Shown here: positions 41,298 to 51,183 of the stretch, piece after piece
Numbering within the stretch: position 1 is the first letter of the stretch
Layout of the letters: every line of letters starts with the position of its first letter
Origin: Bog-756 sp963734395
Lineage (GTDB): Bacteria; Actinomycetota; Acidimicrobiia; Acidimicrobiales; RAAP-2
Assembly: GCA_963734395.1 (NCBI GenBank)
Contig: CAVTGY010000002.1
Span: 620,001 to 684,000 of the forward strand
Length of the DNA stretch: 64,000 nt
Direction of reading: 5' to 3'
The notes under the pieces: generated by a model
The model's input: the letters and a program-made list of their open reading frames with translations, nothing else
Told to the model about the DNA's origin: nothing
Database searches by the model: none
Translations under genes and position numbers: made by a program

Positions 41298-42292
41298 GTG
41301 TCTGCACTGGCGACGACTACGTTTGGTGAAACCCTGGTGGAGACCGACGTCTCCACCATTCCGGCCGAGCCGCCTCCCGAGATCGTCTACAAGCATCGGG
41401 TCAAGTACATCCAGGCGGTCAAGAACCTGTTCGAGCATCGCGAGATCATCTACACGCTTGCCGAGCGGGACTTTCGCGCCCAGTACAAGCAGGCGGTCCT
41501 CGGAATCCTGTGGGCCGTCATCAGCCCGGTCTTGACCCTGATCGTCTTCGTCGTGGTGTTCTCAAGAGTGAAGATCGTTCAGGGAGCGAGGGTCTTCCCT
41601 ACCCGCTCTACGCGTTCGTCGGGCTCCTCTGCTGGAACTTCTTCTACCACTGCACTCGGCAATGGTGGGAGCTCGCTTCTCAACAACAAAGCGCTGTTGG
41701 CCAAGACGCAATTCCCGCGTGGAGTGCTTTCCGCTGGAGATCGATGGGCGTCCAGTGCCTGAACACGATGATTTCCTGGATCCCACTCACCATGCTTGTT
41801 CGTCATCTTCGGGCGAGCCCCGAAGACTGGCAACCCTGTGGGTCCCGATGTACATGATCATCGAGATGGCCTTTGCCGTCGGGGTCGCCCTTTTCATATC
41901 CAGCATCGTCATCCAGATGCGCGATCTCGTGCAGATACTGCCCCTGCTCACCACGCTCGGACTGTTCATCACCCCGGTCATCTGGCCGTTCTCCGAAATC
42001 CCGACCCACTTTCACGTCACTGGTGGGACACTTTGTCCACAAGGCCATCGTCGGAGGCCACCACGTGGTCCACGCGCACTGGGTGGGAGGGTTCTACATC
42101 AACCTGCAGATGGTCTACGGCTTCTTCAACCCACTCGGCCCGGTGATCAGCGGGGCGCGGGAGACCATGCTGCTCGGTCACGCCCCCAGCTGGAACCTGG
42201 CCGGCATCGCCGCCCTTGGGGCATTCCTCTACGTGGTCATCGGCTATCGCATCTTCAAGCGACTGGAGGAGCACTTTGCCGACATTGCCTAA
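41298..42292 (+). CDS. ABC-2 type polysaccharide exporter, permease (Wzm-like)
   Basis: Membrane half of an ABC exporter that carries undecaprenyl-linked glycan across the membrane. GTG at 41298. Long cytosolic N-terminus then NLFEHREIIYTLAERDFRAQ with YKQAVLGILWAVISPVLTLI, the family signature near helix 1. Further helices: LYAFVGLLCWNFFYH, MYMIIEMAFAVGVALFISSI, VQILPLLTTLGLFITPVIWP. Ends IGYRIFKRLEEHFADIA. Breaks near 41580, 41665, 41720, 41800 and 42025. About 330 residues. Overlaps the ATPase gene by 17 bp. Confidence 0.88.
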
Positions 42293-43474
42293 TGGGACGA
42301 TCGAGGTCGAGAACGTCTGGAAGAAGTTCCGCGCCGACAAGACCGTCCCGAAGTTCTACGACCAGTTGAAGCGGATGCAAGACGGCGATCGTTGAGCACA
42401 ATCGGCATGAGTACCGGTGGGTGCTGAAGGACGTCACCTTCGACGTACCACCGGGCGGGACCCTGGGTCTGATCGGGATCAATGGCTCGGGAAAGACGAC
42501 GTTGCTCAAGATCATCAGCCAGGTGACCTTCCAGTCGGCAGGCAGGTGCGTCGTCCAGGGCAGGATCGGAGCTTTGCTGAGTGTCACCAGCGGGATCCAC
42601 CCGGAACTGACCGGAAGAGAGAACATCTACCTCTATGGAGCAGTCATGGGGATGCCCCGCCAGACCATCAAGAACTCGATTCGACGAGATCGTGGAGTTC
42701 GCCGGACTGACCGATGCAGTGAATCGTCAGGTCAAGTTCTACTCATTGGGAATGCAGATGCGCCTCGGATTCTCGATTGCCGCGTTCACCGAGCCCGACG
42801 TTCTCCTGGTCGACGAAGTGCTGTCGGTGGGAGATGCAAACTTCCAGCAGAAATGTCTCAAGCGAATCGGGGAGATCGTCAGGTCGGGGACCACTCTGCT
42901 CTACGTGTCCCATGACCTGGCCTCGGTGGAGGCGACCTGTGAGAAGGCCGTGTGGTTGGCGGACGCAATACCCCAGGCCAGCGGCCCGATGCGAGAGGTC
43001 GTCGGTAAGTACCGAGCGGCGGTCGAACAGAACGCCGCCCTTACCACCTCCTCTGCCGACGGCATCGTGGAGGTCCTCAAGGTGGAGATCGAATCCGCCG
43101 ACGGCGGTCAGCCCTGTTCGGAAAAGGACCTCTGTGTGCGGCTGGAGCTCCGCTCGCCCGAAGCACTCGAGGCCAACTTCTTCCTCGGGGTGTCGCAGGG
43201 AAGTGCGTTCCCCATGTTCATCGTTCGCTACAGCGGCTCGTTCCCGGCCGGTGACTTCGAGGTGAAGTGCCGAATGCACAATCTTCCGGCCTCCAAGGGC
43301 CGCTATTCCCTGTGGCCCGCGATGTCCGGCCACCTCGGTGGAAAGGGTAAGCCACTGCTCCCATGGAGGCCGGTGATGTCGTTCGATGTGATGGGCCCCG
43401 ACGCATACAAGCTTCCCGAAGGGGTCATGGTCCTGTCCAACATCTATGTGGGCGCGGACTGGGAGATCAACTGA
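42276..43474 (+). CDS. ABC-2 type polysaccharide exporter, ATPase with C-terminal domain (Wzt-like)
   Basis: TTG start at 42276, chosen because GGAGGAG lies about 6 bases before it. Reads LPTLPNGTIEVENVWKKFRA, then after a break near 42395 the ATPase core: LIGINGSGKTTLLKIISQVT (Walker A), the Q/E loop area IGALLSVTSGIHPELTGREN, FYSLGMQMRLGFSIAAF (signature), DVLLVDEVLSVGDANFQQK (Walker B), LLYVSHDLASVEATCEKAV. Residues about 250-400 form a beta-rich C-terminal domain of the kind that reads the glycan end in Wzt proteins. This suggests export of a finished, end-modified chain. Breaks near 42395 and 42680. Confidence 0.9.
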
Positions 43475-43517
43475 GGTATGACCGAATTGGGTCGAACCTG
43501 GTTGAGAGCCGACCCGG

Positions 43518-44403
43518 CTAGGGGAAGAAGACCCGCTCGGTGAGAGAGCCCCACAGCCGACCGGTCCGCATGCCGGCGCCGCGGGCCCACTGGTTGCGCC
43601 GGCCTCCTGCATCGACCAGCAACGGCAGGTGCACAAGCAGCCAGACCCACGATGACGCCGCGCCGGCCAGGTTCCGACGGGCACCTGCGGGACGGTGCTT
43701 TCGGTAGAGGACTGCACCGCCGCGGCCGAAGGCGTACGCCTGGCGGAACACCTCCCAGAAGCCTGTCCGATCCCGCTTGGCCACCACCGCACCCTCGTCG
43801 ATGGCGAAGCGGTACCCATCGATCTGGAGCCGCCAGCACAGATCGATGTCCTCCCCGGTCAACAACACCTCGGAAAAACCATCCACCGAATCGAACGCCT
43901 GCCGGCGAACGGCGAGGTTGGCCCCCAGCCCTGCCGGCAGGAAGGGAAACTGCGACATGGTTGCCGGCGCGGGAGGTGCCTCGGGGAGACCGTTGAGCGA
44001 CCAGAAATCGAAGATGCCGGCGATCACGTCGGCTGTTTCCAAAGCACTGGCGCAACTGGCCAACCAGCCAGGTCGGACCACATCATCGGCGTCGCAGAAG
44101 ACAAGGAGGTCACCGAGTGCCTCCCTGGCCCCGGCATTGCGGGCCGCCGGCGCCCCGCGAACCGCCGAGGCATCGATCCATCGAATCTGCTCGTGCTTCT
44201 CGGACCACGCCGCAGCCGCCACCCGGCTCTGGTCGGTGGATCCGTTGTCGGCCACGACCACTTCCCACTCCTGGTCGAACGTCCTGGTCGACCAGGGCCT
44301 GGAGTTGCGTCTCCAGCCAGGGCATGGCGTTACGTACCGGGATGACCACGCTGATCACCGCCGAAACCACCTGATGAACTGCACCTGGGGGAGGGGCCTG
44401 CAT
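43518..44403 (-). CDS. Glycosyltransferase family 2
   Basis: GT-A fold enzyme. The ATG at 44403 gives MQAPPPGAVHQVVSAVISVV, then VIPVRNAMPWLETQLQALVD. After a break near 44275: WEVVVADNGSTDQSRVAAAA, ARNAGAREALGDLLVFCDAD with the metal-binding CDADD, GANLAVRRQAFDSVDGFSEV, LTGEDIDLCWRLQIDGYRFA with the base-like ED. Ends GRLWGSLTERVFFP, basic and partly membrane-facing. About 295 residues. Convergent with the exporter genes; divergent from the next GT2 gene. Confidence 0.88.
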
Positions 44404-44529
44404 CTGGCCCGCGTCTGCTGCTCACCCCGGTACCTCCTGGCGCGACGCCCGTCCGATCGGAGACGACCGTGCGCGGCGCGAGCGCGGCCGCTGCCCTGCT
44501 GGCGGTTATCCTAGCTTTGTGAGGGCACG

Positions 44530-45523
44530 ATGACACTCGAGGAAAGTCGGCGTGCGGGGAGCGAAGCGCCGGTTCCTGAAGGGGTGACCGCGGTGGTGCT
44601 CACCCACATGAGGCCACGACTCGCCGGTGACGTCACCCGATCGCTGCTGGAGACCGAGGGCCTGCCCGCTGACCGGGTGATCGTTGTGGTCAACGGGACC
44701 GGGGGACTCGACGATCCTGCGCTCGAAGCACGGATCAGGATGGTGAGGCTCAGTCGGAACACCGGGCCGGCCGGCGGCTTTCGTGCCGGATTGACCGCGG
44801 CATTCGAAGACCCTGCCACCAAATGGGCCTACCTGTGCGAGGACGATGTGGGGCTGTTCGCCTTGCCGACGCCCCGGGTGGCCGACCTTCTCGAGGCAGA
44901 TCGACGATCTGGGATCCGATGGTCCACCGGTCGGTGCCGTGGTGGCCTACGGGCGCCGGTTCGTGGGGCGTGGTTCGCACACGGTCAACGTGGTGCCGGC
45001 GGCGGGTTCACCCATTGGCATGAATCCGGTGGATGTCGCCTGTTGGGGTGCCACCCTGATCTCGCGTTCGGTGGTTGACGCCGGTGTGCTCCCCGATCCG
45101 TCGTGGTTCTTCGGACTCGAGGACGTGGACTTCTTCTGCCAGGTTCGCCAGGCGGGCTTCGCGGTGCTGGTCGATGAAGCAGCTGCTCGCAGCGTGGCCT
45201 TTCACCAGACCGGTGAGGGCAGGGACGAGGCGATTCGTGACCACCGACCGACCGATCGCGATGAGGCGTGGCGCTCGTACTACCACTCCCGCAATTCGTT
45301 CGCGGTGGCTCGTCGGCACGGTCGACCGAGCTGGCACGCGTGGCACCTCGCCTTTGCGGTGCGTCAACTGCAGAAAGCCCACGGTCGCGCCCAACGCGCC
45401 GCCATCCTCCACGGCTTGTGGGACGGGGCACTGGGGCGGATGGGAGAGAACGTCCGGTACGGTCGCAAGCTGGGCGAGTTCGGTTCCCAACCGGCACAGG
45501 ACGGGTCGCCATCGACGTCCTAG
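44530..45523 (+). CDS. Glycosyltransferase family 2 (GlfT/rhamnosyltransferase-like)
   Basis: ATG at 44530 after GTGAGGGCACG. Reads GVTAVVLTHMRPRLAGDVTR, VIVVVNGTGGLDDPALEARI, LSRNTGPAGGFRAGLTAAFE (a nucleotide-site pattern of galactofuranosyl/rhamnosyl enzymes), KWAYLCEDDVGLFALPTPRV with the metal-site EDD. After a break near 44897: FFGLEDVDFFCQVRQAGFAV and VDEAAARSVAFHQTGEG. The late SYYHSRNSFAVARRHGRPSW is typical of this branch. TATCCT at 44507-44512 may be its -10 box. About 330 residues. Confidence 0.86.
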
Positions 45524-45588
45524 CCGGCGCTCAGGTGGCGCGACGCTGCCTGCCGTGCTTCCGTCGACCTGATCAGAGGAGTTAGCCG

Positions 45589-47559
45589 GTGTGCGGCATT
45601 GCGGGGCTCTTCGATCCGAGCTTGGTGACTTCCGACGTTGAGCTCCGGCGTCAGGTTGCCGACATGACGGCAACCCTGACTCATCGAGGACCCGATGCCG
45701 AAGGCGTCTGGTGTCAGCCCGAGGAGGGGATCTATCTCGGTCATCGACGTCTGTCGGTGATCGACCTGGGACCGGAGGGTAGCCAACCGATGCACTCCCA
45801 AGACGGGAGATGGGTGGTCAGCTACAACGGCGAGATCTACAACCACCGGGCGCTGCGCCACCGGCTGTCCGGGGAGGGACTGGCGTTCCGCGGCCAGTCG
45901 GACACCGAGGTGCTGGTCGGTGCCATCCAGCAGTGGGGACTGCTCTCCGCCCTGGAGGCCTGCGAAGGGATGTTCGCCGTGGCGGCCTGGGATCGGAACC
46001 GGCGTCAGCTCCACCTGGTTCGGGATCGCTTCGGCGAGAAGCCGCTGTACTACGGCTGGATCGGCGAAGCGCTGGCGTTCGGTTCGGAGCTCAAGGCCTT
46101 GCGGGTACTGCCGCGGTTCGACTCCGCAATCGATCGCGATGCCGTTGCGCTGTATCTGCGCCACAACTGCGTTCCTGCGCCGCACACCATCTACCGCAAC
46201 GTCGTCAAACTGTCCCCCGGTCAGCTGGTCACCTTCGATGCCGACAGCCGGCCAGGACGTCTTCCGCCCCCACGGTCCTACTGGTCGGCCGGCCAGGCAA
46301 TCGAAGAGGCTCGGCGTCGTCCTGTGGATGGGTCCACCGACCAACTCATCGACCAGCTGGAGGCGGTCCTTTCGGACTCGGTGCGAGCACGCATGGTGGC
46401 CGACGTGCCGGTCGGCGCGTTCCTCTCGGGAGGAGTCGATTCGAGCCTGGTGGTTGCCCTGATGCAGCGACACCACGGACACCCGGTGCGGACGTTCACC
46501 GTGGGATTCGCCGATCGCGCCTTCGACGAGTCTCACGAAGCGGCGGCGATCGCCACCTACCTGGGGACCGATCACACGCCGATGCAGATCAGTGACAACG
46601 AAGCGGCCGAGCTCCTGCCCGGGTTGTCTGACATCTGGGACGAACCGTTCGGCGACGTCTCCCAAGTTCCCATGCTGCTGGTCAGTCGGCTGGCCCGGAC
46701 ACGGGTCACCGTCTGTCTGTCGGGGGACGGTGGCGATGAGCTGTTCGCGGGCTACAACCGCCATGCCTGGCTCGACCGTCTCTGGCGACGCACGTCGGGG
46801 CTGCCCGGCCCGGTTCGTCGCACGACCGGGTCCGCCCTCGGGCGCCTCCCGCCGGCCTGGGTGGATGGCGTGGCTCGGCTCACCTCCCTCCCGCCGGTCC
46901 GCAGGCCGATGAGGCTCCCGTCGTCCAAGGTGGCCAAGCTGGCCAAGGTCTTGTCTGCCTCCGGGCCGGAGGACGCCTACCTCTCCCTGGTGTCCTACTG
47001 GCCCGATGCCGAGTCCATGGTCACCGGTGCCGGTCCCAACCGGTCGGTTGCCTCGATGCCCTCGACGTGGCCGGAGCTCGACGGCATCACCGAGCAGATG
47101 TTGTGGCTGGATCTGGTCGGCTATCTCCCCGATGACATCCTCACCAAGTTGGATCGGGCCGCCATGTCCACGTCACTGGAGACCCGGGTGCCTTTCCTCG
47201 ACCGCGCCGTATTCGATTTCGCGTGGCGGCTTCCCTTGTCGATGAAGCTCCACGATGGCAGCACCAAGTGGCTCCTCCGGCAGGTCCTGTACCGGCACGT
47301 GCCGAGGGAGCTGGTGGAACGGCCGAAGATGGGGTTCGGATTTCCCATCGGGTCCATGCTCCTCGGCCCGTTGCGACCGTGGGCGGAGGAGCTGTTGGGA
47401 GAGCGCCGCCTCGAAGACCAGGGCCTCCTCGATCCCGCGCCGATCCGACGTGCCTGGCAGCAGCACCTGACCGGGCGACGCGACCTGGCCCACGAGTTGT
47501 GGGCCGTGCTCGCGCTGCAGGCATGGCTCGATCGCTGGACGCCCGATCTTGGTCGCTAG
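45589..47559 (+). CDS. asnB: Asparagine-synthase-type glutamine amidotransferase
   Basis: GTG at 45589 with AGAGGAG 8 bases before it. One unbroken frame of 656 residues, the longest intact gene here. The N-terminal Ntn domain starts MCGIAGLFDPS, where Cys2 is the glutaminase nucleophile, followed by LTHRGPDAEGVW, LGHRRLSVIDLGPEGSQPM and YNGEIYNHRALRHRL. The synthetase domain has the PP-loop FLSGGVDSSLVVALMQRHHG (about 278-298) and LSGDGGDELFAGYNRHAWLD. In glycan loci such enzymes usually amidate a sugar carboxylate or other group rather than aspartate. With a 6-dehydrogenase in the locus, uronic-acid amidation is an attractive inference. Followed by GT4 and deacetylase genes. Confidence 0.92.
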   Translation: MCGIAGLFDPSLVTSDVELRRQVADMTATLTHRGPDAEGVWCQPEEGIYLGHRRLSVIDLGPEGSQPMHSQDGRWVVSYNGEIYNHRALRHRLSGEGLAFRGQSDTEVLVGAIQQWGLLSALEACEGMFAVAAWDRNRRQLHLVRDRFGEKPLYYGWIGEALAFGSELKALRVLPRFDSAIDRDAVALYLRHNCVPAPHTIYRNVVKLSPGQLVTFDADSRPGRLPPPRSYWSAGQAIEEARRRPVDGSTDQLIDQLEAVLSDSVRARMVADVPVGAFLSGGVDSSLVVALMQRHHGHPVRTFTVGFADRAFDESHEAAAIATYLGTDHTPMQISDNEAAELLPGLSDIWDEPFGDVSQVPMLLVSRLARTRVTVCLSGDGGDELFAGYNRHAWLDRLWRRTSGLPGPVRRTTGSALGRLPPAWVDGVARLTSLPPVRRPMRLPSSKVAKLAKVLSASGPEDAYLSLVSYWPDAESMVTGAGPNRSVASMPSTWPELDGITEQMLWLDLVGYLPDDILTKLDRAAMSTSLETRVPFLDRAVFDFAWRLPLSMKLHDGSTKWLLRQVLYRHVPRELVERPKMGFGFPIGSMLLGPLRPWAEELLGERRLEDQGLLDPAPIRRAWQQHLTGRRDLAHELWAVLALQAWLDRWTPDLGR

Positions 47560-47656
47560 CGGAATGGATGGGCCGAACAGCCCGCCGCGCCGCGCACCCG
47601 GCCCCGAACCTGGGTGCGACTGTCCTGTGTGGAGACCGGTTGTATCCGGGGGCCGT

Positions 47657-47662
47657 TATAGT
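47657..47662 (+). promoter_or_regulatory. -10 box candidate before the GT4/deacetylase operon
   Basis: TATAGT lies in a 193-bp gap after asnB. No good -35 box. A start near 47669 would give a leader of about 84 nt before the ATG at 47753. Confidence 0.35.
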
Positions 47663-47752
47663 CTGGTCCGCTCGGGGCCGGCGAACCCAGGCAGGCGGGA
47701 TCACGATGGAGCGTGTGTCGTTCGAGTGGGGAGTGGGGTGAGTGGGGTAGCC

Positions 47753-48879
47753 ATGACGACGATGACCGGTTCTGTGCCCGGTGCACCAACTCGTGCCCTC
47801 AGGGGTTGCCGGGTGGTGACCACCTCGTCTGACGGCGCGAGTCCTGCTGGCCAACCAGTTGCGAGCGCTCGATGAAGTTGATTGGACCGTGGTCAGCGGT
47901 GACCGCTACGACGATCCCCCCGAAGGCGTGGACGTGGAGGTGGTACCGATCCGGAGAGAATTCGCTCTCTCCGATTTCGCTTCGTTGGTGCGTCTGTGGC
48001 GCTGCTTCCGGGGGCGTCGATTCGATTTCGTGCAGACCCACACGCCCAAGGCTTCATTTCTCGGACTTCCGGCCGCCAGGCTGGCCGGCGTCCCGGCCAT
48101 CTATACCATCCACGGCGCCATGTACTTTGCCGACAATGACCGAAAGGCCAACCTTTTGGGCTGGCTGTTCGAGCGATGGTGCTGTGGCTGGGCCAACCGG
48201 GTCCTCGTCCAGAGTCGCCAGGACGCGGATGCCCTTCCGGCGGCGCACATCTGCAGACGGGAGAAGGTGACCTACGTCGGGAACGGGATCGCCGTCGATC
48301 GCTTCCTGTCGGAAACCGCCCCTGCGCTGGTCTCCTCGAAGCCCATCGTGATGATGGTGAGTCGACTGGTTCGGGAAAAGGGGTGCGCCGACTTTCTGGC
48401 CCTGGCCGAAGTCGTTGACCGACCACGCCCACTTCGTCCATGTCGGCCCGTTCGAACACGATCAGACGTGACGCCCTGACCGAGGCGGACGTGGCAGCCG
48501 CGGCGGGTTCGGTGGAGTTCATCGGGGCGGTCGATGACGTACGTCCCTATCTGGCCTCGGCCGACCTGGTGGTCCTTCCGTCCTATCGCGAAGGAATCCC
48601 ACGGGTGGCCATGGAGGCGTCGGCCATGGCCGTCCCGGTGGTGGCCTACGACATCCGAGGAGTCCGCGAGGCCATCAATCCCCAGCTGGGGTTGTTGGTC
48701 CGTCGCGGAGATCGCGCCGCGCTCGGTGACCTGGTCGAATCGCTTGCTCAACGATCGCCACCGACGGGTCGAGCTGGGTGCCTTGAGCCGTCAGTGGGTG
48801 GTGTCGAGGTTTTCTGAGCAGCTGGTCATCGATCGTCTCCGTGCATATCTACGTCGACATGGCCCAGGATGCGGCATGA
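47753..48879 (+). CDS. Glycosyltransferase family 4
   Basis: ATG at 47753. After a break near 47840 it reads VLLANQLRALDEVDWTVVSG, FDFVQTHTPKASFLGLPAAR, AGVPAIYTIHGAMYFADNDR, VTYVGNGIAVDRFLSETAP, IVMMVSRLVREKGCADFLAL, ADLVVLPSYREGIPRVAMEA with the E-x7-E motif, and VPVVAYDIRGVREAI. This is the pattern of UDP-GlcNAc/GalNAc first-step GT4 enzymes. Breaks near 48415, 48465, 48745 and 48858. The proposed TGA at 48877-48879 overlaps the ATG of the deacetylase gene, which gives the end more support. About 370 residues. Confidence 0.84.
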
Positions 48880-49625
48880 CCACCAAAGTGTGCATGACCG
48901 TCGATGTGGAGGATTTCTACGACGGTATGGCCGAGCTGGGTGAACGGCGATCGCTCGCCCGGTGGAGGCACGCAGTGGTCTCACCGGTCTGTCCTCGCTT
49001 CTCGAGGCCAACGGGAGAGGCGGTGGTGACCTTGTTCGTGGTGGGCAACTACGCCGACCGGGTGCAATCCGATCTGGCCGGGCTGATCGACCGAGGGTCA
49101 CGAGGTCGGATGTCACGGACCGGACCACGGTCACCTTCCGGAAGATCCGAAGACGCTGGTGCAGTGGTTGCGGAGGGGGCGGGAGATGATCGAAGACCTG
49201 TTCCAGAGACCGGTGTCGGGCTTCCGGTCACCCCGGTTCGACGTCCCCCGAGTCGCTTGGACTCGCGCAGTATCGCGACACGCTGGCGGAAGCCGGCTTC
49301 GACTACGTGTCCGATCGAAGTGTCCTGGGCCCGGAGTCGCCGGTGCGGGAGTTTCCCGTGCTCGCCCGCCGAGGCTTTCCATTGGGAGGAGGCAGCTACC
49401 AGCGAATGCTGCCCGCTGCCGCCGTCGAGTGCGGTGGTCGGTACCAGCCCCGAGCCGGTTGTGCTCTACTACCACTCTTATGATTTCGGAGCCACGCTTC
49501 CACCCATGAGCTCGATCCGCTCGATCGCACTTGCCAAGCAACTACTGGGCAGGGACCGGGTCGCCGGGCTGTTCTCGCGGCTGCTCCAACGATATGGGAG
49601 TGAAGCTTGTGGCCGAATCGCCTAG
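48876..49625 (+). CDS. Polysaccharide deacetylase (NodB-like)
   Basis: Removes N-acetyl groups from a glycan. MTTKVCMTVDVEDFYDGMAE carries the VDVED opening with the metal-binding Asp typical of the XrtA-associated deacetylase branch. Then TLFVVGNYADRVQSDLAGLI, after a break HEVGCHGPDHGHLPEDP with the H-x-x-x-H metal site (CHGPDHGH), GFRSPRFDVPR, FDYVSDRSVLGPESPV, FPVLARRGFPLGGGSYQRML and VVLYYHSYDFGATLPPM. Breaks near 48952, 49015, 49105, 49250 and 49435. The end at 49603 or 49625 is unclear because it overlaps the methyltransferase start. About 245 residues. Confidence 0.8.
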   Translation: MTTKVCMTVDVEDFYDGMAELGERRSLARWRHAVVSPVCPRFSRPTGEAVVTLFVVGNYADRVQSDLAGLIDRGSRGRMSRTGPRSPSGRSEDAGAVVAEGAGDDRRPVPETGVGLPVTPVRRPPSRLDSRSIATRWRKPASTTCPIEVSWARSRRCGSFPCSPAEAFHWEEAATSECCPLPPSSAVVGTSPEPVVLYYHSYDFGATLPPMSSIRSIALAKQLLGRDRVAGLFSRLLQRYGSEACGRIA

Positions 49626-50253
49626 GGAATTCGAGTCGTACTTCCACCAGCGCGCGGCCCGGTTCGCCGCCTTCTACAAGAGCGAGCCGGTTTCACGCCT
49701 CTTGGGCCGGGGTGCACTCTTCGATCGGCTGCGGATCGCAGTCGACACCACGGTGGGGCTGTCGGCGAAGCGAGTCCTCGACGTCGGATGCGGAAGCGGC
49801 CCGCTGTTCGCCCCACTGGCCGGCAAGGGTATGGAGGTAACGGGAATCGACCCGGCTGAGGCGATGGTGGCGCTGGCTTCACGGCAGGCCGCGGACTACC
49901 CCGGCCTGGTCGAGGTCGAACAACGGAGTTGGCAGCAGATCACCGAGGTTGACGCCTACGACGTTGCCATCGCCCTGGGTGTATTCGACTACGTGGACGA
50001 GCCGGCGGACCTGCTCACTCGGATGGGGCGGGCCGCTGCCCATGTCGTCGGCTCGTTCCCGTCGCCCGGCGCCAGGACCACACTCCGGAAGTACCGGTAC
50101 GGACGGCGCGGTGTATCGGTGCACGGCTATGCCGTGTCGGACTTCGACCGGTTGGCTTCCGAGGCCGATTTGGTGGTGATCGAGCGGACGGCACTGGGCC
50201 GCGCCGGTTTCGTGGTCCACTTCGGCCGTCCCGAGCCGCCGGGCCGCACCTGA
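49594..50253 (+). CDS. Class I SAM-dependent methyltransferase
   Basis: Unbroken frame. Reads MGVKLVAESPREFESYFHQR, AARFAAFYKSEPVSRLLGRG, then the SAM motif VLDVGCGSGPLFAPLAGKGM, EVTGIDPAEAMVALASRQA, DAYDVAIALGVFDYVDEPAD and VVGSFPSPGARTTLRKYRYG. About 220 residues. The tail (TLRKYRYGRRGVSVHGYAVS, VIERTALGRAGFVVHF) fits sugar or small-molecule O-methyltransferases found in glycan loci. The start ATG at 49594 and a GTG at 49600 are both possible; the gene overlaps the deacetylase. Confidence 0.88.
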   Translation: MGVKLVAESPREFESYFHQRAARFAAFYKSEPVSRLLGRGALFDRLRIAVDTTVGLSAKRVLDVGCGSGPLFAPLAGKGMEVTGIDPAEAMVALASRQAADYPGLVEVEQRSWQQITEVDAYDVAIALGVFDYVDEPADLLTRMGRAAAHVVGSFPSPGARTTLRKYRYGRRGVSVHGYAVSDFDRLASEADLVVIERTALGRAGFVVHFGRPEPPGRT

Positions 50254-50301
50254 TGGTGGAAGTGGTTGTCGGGGCGAGAACTGCTGTGGCATCCTGACGT
50301 G

Positions 50302-51157
50302 ATGCGCCCACCCGCTGTGGCTCGGGCCGCCTTGCACAAACTGCCACCGTCGTTGCGGAGCGAAGTGCTCCATCGGTTCGGCTACTTCGCCCCATGGGAA
50401 GACGGGTTCGATCTTCAGCCCCCGGAGGCTCGGGCCGGGAGAGCAAAGCGGTCCGCCCGACTTCGTGGGTGTCGGAGTGCAGAAGGCCGGGACAAGTTGG
50501 TGGTACCAGTTGATCATCGACCACCCGGACGTGTTTGCTCGCAACGGCATCCACAAGGAGCGGCACTATTTCTCCCATTTCGGTACGAAGCCCTTCGGGC
50601 GGCGGGAGGTGGAGCAATACCATGGATGGTTTCCGCGTCCACCGGGCGCCAAGAGCGGGGAGTGGACGCCCGACTATCTGGGATTTCCGTGGGTTGCACC
50701 GCTGCTGGCCGAGGCGGCCCCCGAGGCCCGGCTGTTGGTCCTTCTGCGCGATCCGGTCGAGCGGTTCCGGTCCGGGTTGCACTTCCGGTTGAGTCACGGT
50801 GCTCCTGACGACGAGAGCATCGTTGCCGACGCCGTCCGTCAGGGATTCTATGCCCGCTCCCTTCGGGGTTACCTCGACTATTTCCCTCCCGAGCAGCTGT
50901 TGGTACTCCAATATGAACGTTGCGCATCGGATCCCGCCGGCCAGTTGAGCGCGACGTACCGATTTCTCGGTTTGTCCGACCACCGGCCGCATCACATCGA
51001 CCGACAAGTCAACCCGTCGGACGCAAAGCAACCGCTCGACGACGAGGCGATTCTGCGACTGGTCGAACTCTATGCAGCTGATGTGAAGGACCTGGCCACC
51101 ATGGTCCCTTCGCTCGACCTCTCCTGTTGGCCGCATTTCCGTTCGCTCGTTACGTGA
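50302..51157 (+). CDS. Sulfotransferase family protein 3
   Basis: ATG at 50302 (a GTG at 50266 is an alternative). After a break near 50445 the PAPS loop is intact: DFVGVGVQKAGTSWWYQLI, with KAGTSWW near residue 61-67. Next RNGIHKERHYFSHFGTKPFG, GEWTPDYLGFPWVAPLLAEA, LLVLLRDPVERFRSGLHFRL (3'-phosphate motif RDPxxRFRS) and LLVLQYERCASDPAGQLSAT. This layout is that of heparan/glycan sulfotransferases of the Sulfotransfer_1 type. About 285 residues. The next gene is a diverged duplicate. Confidence 0.85.
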
Positions 51158-51183
51158 TCCGTACCGAAGTAACCGGCGATCGA

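Noticed and set aside
45520..46764. 414-residue minus-strand open frame
   Set aside because: Antisense to the intact asnB gene, with no motif and the composition expected from a high-GC shadow.
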